From NCBI GenBank assembly GCA_013139935.1, contig WSZX01000015.1, forward strand, positions 1-6,781: 6,781 bases of DNA. Reading direction: 5' to 3'. The notes under the pieces were generated by a model that saw only the letters and a program-made list of their open reading frames with translations, was not told the DNA's origin and did no database searches. Positions 6,248 to 6,781 of this stretch are shown one piece after another. Positions within the stretch are counted from its first letter, which is position 1. Every line of letters begins with the position of its first letter. The stretch comes from Ardenticatenales bacterium (lineage in GTDB: Bacteria > Chloroflexota > Anaerolineae > Promineifilales > UBA4811). Made by a program: the position numbers and the translations under genes.

Positions 6248-6781
6248 ATGGCAGAACGTACCCTTCTTAACCCGAACCCACAATCCTATGGCTTTGGCAA
6301 GGCGAGACGCTCATTTAACCGTCTGGTCACCTATCTAGTGTTGGGGTTGTGGTCCCTGTTTACCATTTTTGCCATTTCCTGGATCAGTCTGGCCTCCCTC
6401 AAGACCAACCGCGAGATCTTTCGCGAGCCCTTCAAGCTGCCAGCCGAGATACAATGGGAAAATTACGTCAGAGCCTGGGACAGCATTCGGCTGGGCGATT
6501 ACTTTTTGAACAGCGTCATCATCGTCGCCGTCTCTCTTGTCCTCTTGATGGCCGTGTCGGCACCGGCAGCCTATATCCTTAGTCGATTCAAGTTTCGGGG
6601 CGCAGGGTTTCTCAAGACCCTGTTTACGACCGGGATGGGCATCCCCTATCCTCTACTCTTTATCCCACTCTTTGGCATTCTCACCTTCATTGGGCTCATC
6701 AACACAATCCCGGGCCTGATCTTGGTCTATGTCAGCCTTTCCATCCCTTTCACCATCTATCTGCTCACCGGCTTTTTTGCC
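6248..6781 (+). CDS. Sugar ABC transporter permease, MalG/UgpE type, N-terminal part
   Basis: This is the first 178 residues of the partner permease; the frame is open to the right edge. It begins MAERTLLNPNPQSYGFG, a polar cytoplasmic tail. A first helix follows at about 26-49, ending SLASLKTNREIF, the family-typical loop. The periplasmic segment then reads PAEIQWENYVRAWDSI (65-80). Further helices lie at about 86-111, 121-147 and 151-175, with AAYILSRFKFRG (107-118) between helices 2 and 3, a strong MalG/UgpE hallmark. The EAA loop should start just beyond the window edge after YLLTGFFA. It forms a heterodimer with the preceding gene's product in the cytoplasmic membrane. Translated directly from the sequence; no stop or frameshift was found. 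Confidence 0.93.
   Translation, partial: MAERTLLNPNPQSYGFGKARRSFNRLVTYLVLGLWSLFTIFAISWISLASLKTNREIFREPFKLPAEIQWENYVRAWDSIRLGDYFLNSVIIVAVSLVLLMAVSAPAAYILSRFKFRGAGFLKTLFTTGMGIPYPLLFIPLFGILTFIGLINTIPGLILVYVSLSIPFTIYLLTGFFA

Noticed and set aside
1..6781. A novel defence system, CRISPR array, mobile element or RNA gene.
   Set aside because: Every gene is a recognisable carbohydrate or transport family member. No direct-repeat arrays, terminal inverted repeats, tRNA-like or rRNA-like segments were seen on either strand.

Overview
The window holds part of one plus-strand glycan-utilisation gene cluster from a bacterium. In order it contains the 3' end of a type I sulfatase, a GH20 beta-N-acetylhexosaminidase, a GH35 beta-galactosidase, a URO-D superfamily (MtaA/CmuA-like) gene broken by two opposite single-base frameshifts, and the two inner-membrane permeases of a MalFG/UgpAE-type sugar ABC importer. 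The second permease runs off the right edge. All six genes point the same way. The junctions are a 4-nt overlap (ATGA at 847-850), a 79-nt gap, a tight junction with a Shine-Dalgarno (SD) inside the upstream gene, a 100-nt gap and a 13-nt gap. This looks like one operon, or two adjacent transcripts. No RNA gene, mobile element, CRISPR array or convincing terminator is visible, and no gene-free stretch exceeds 100 nt.

The organism cannot be named from this window. The base composition is moderately GC-rich and the SD sequences are ordinary bacterial ones. A sulfatase, exo-glycosidases without signal peptides, a URO-D family protein and a family 1 carbohydrate uptake (CUT1) ABC transporter together resemble loci of free-living or anaerobic heterotrophs such as Chloroflexota (Anaerolineae) or Planctomycetota-Verrucomicrobiota-type bacteria. 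This is a low-confidence inference. There is no SusC/SusD pair, so the locus is not a Bacteroidetes-style PUL.

Best reading of the biology: the permeases import an oligosaccharide using a binding protein and an ATPase that are not in the window. The sulfatase, hexosaminidase and galactosidase then remove sulfate, terminal beta-HexNAc and terminal beta-Gal. This enzyme set suits sulfated N-acetyllactosamine-type glycans such as keratan sulfate or sulfomucin fragments. The complete N-termini of the GH20 and GH35 proteins show no signal peptide, so these steps probably occur in the cytoplasm. The role of the URO-D protein is unknown. Its reading frame is interrupted by an apparent 1-nt loss near 4674-4676 and a 1-nt gain in a run of eight G at 4801-4808. 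Restoring both gives a continuous 346-residue protein of normal family length, so either recent mutation or sequence error is possible.
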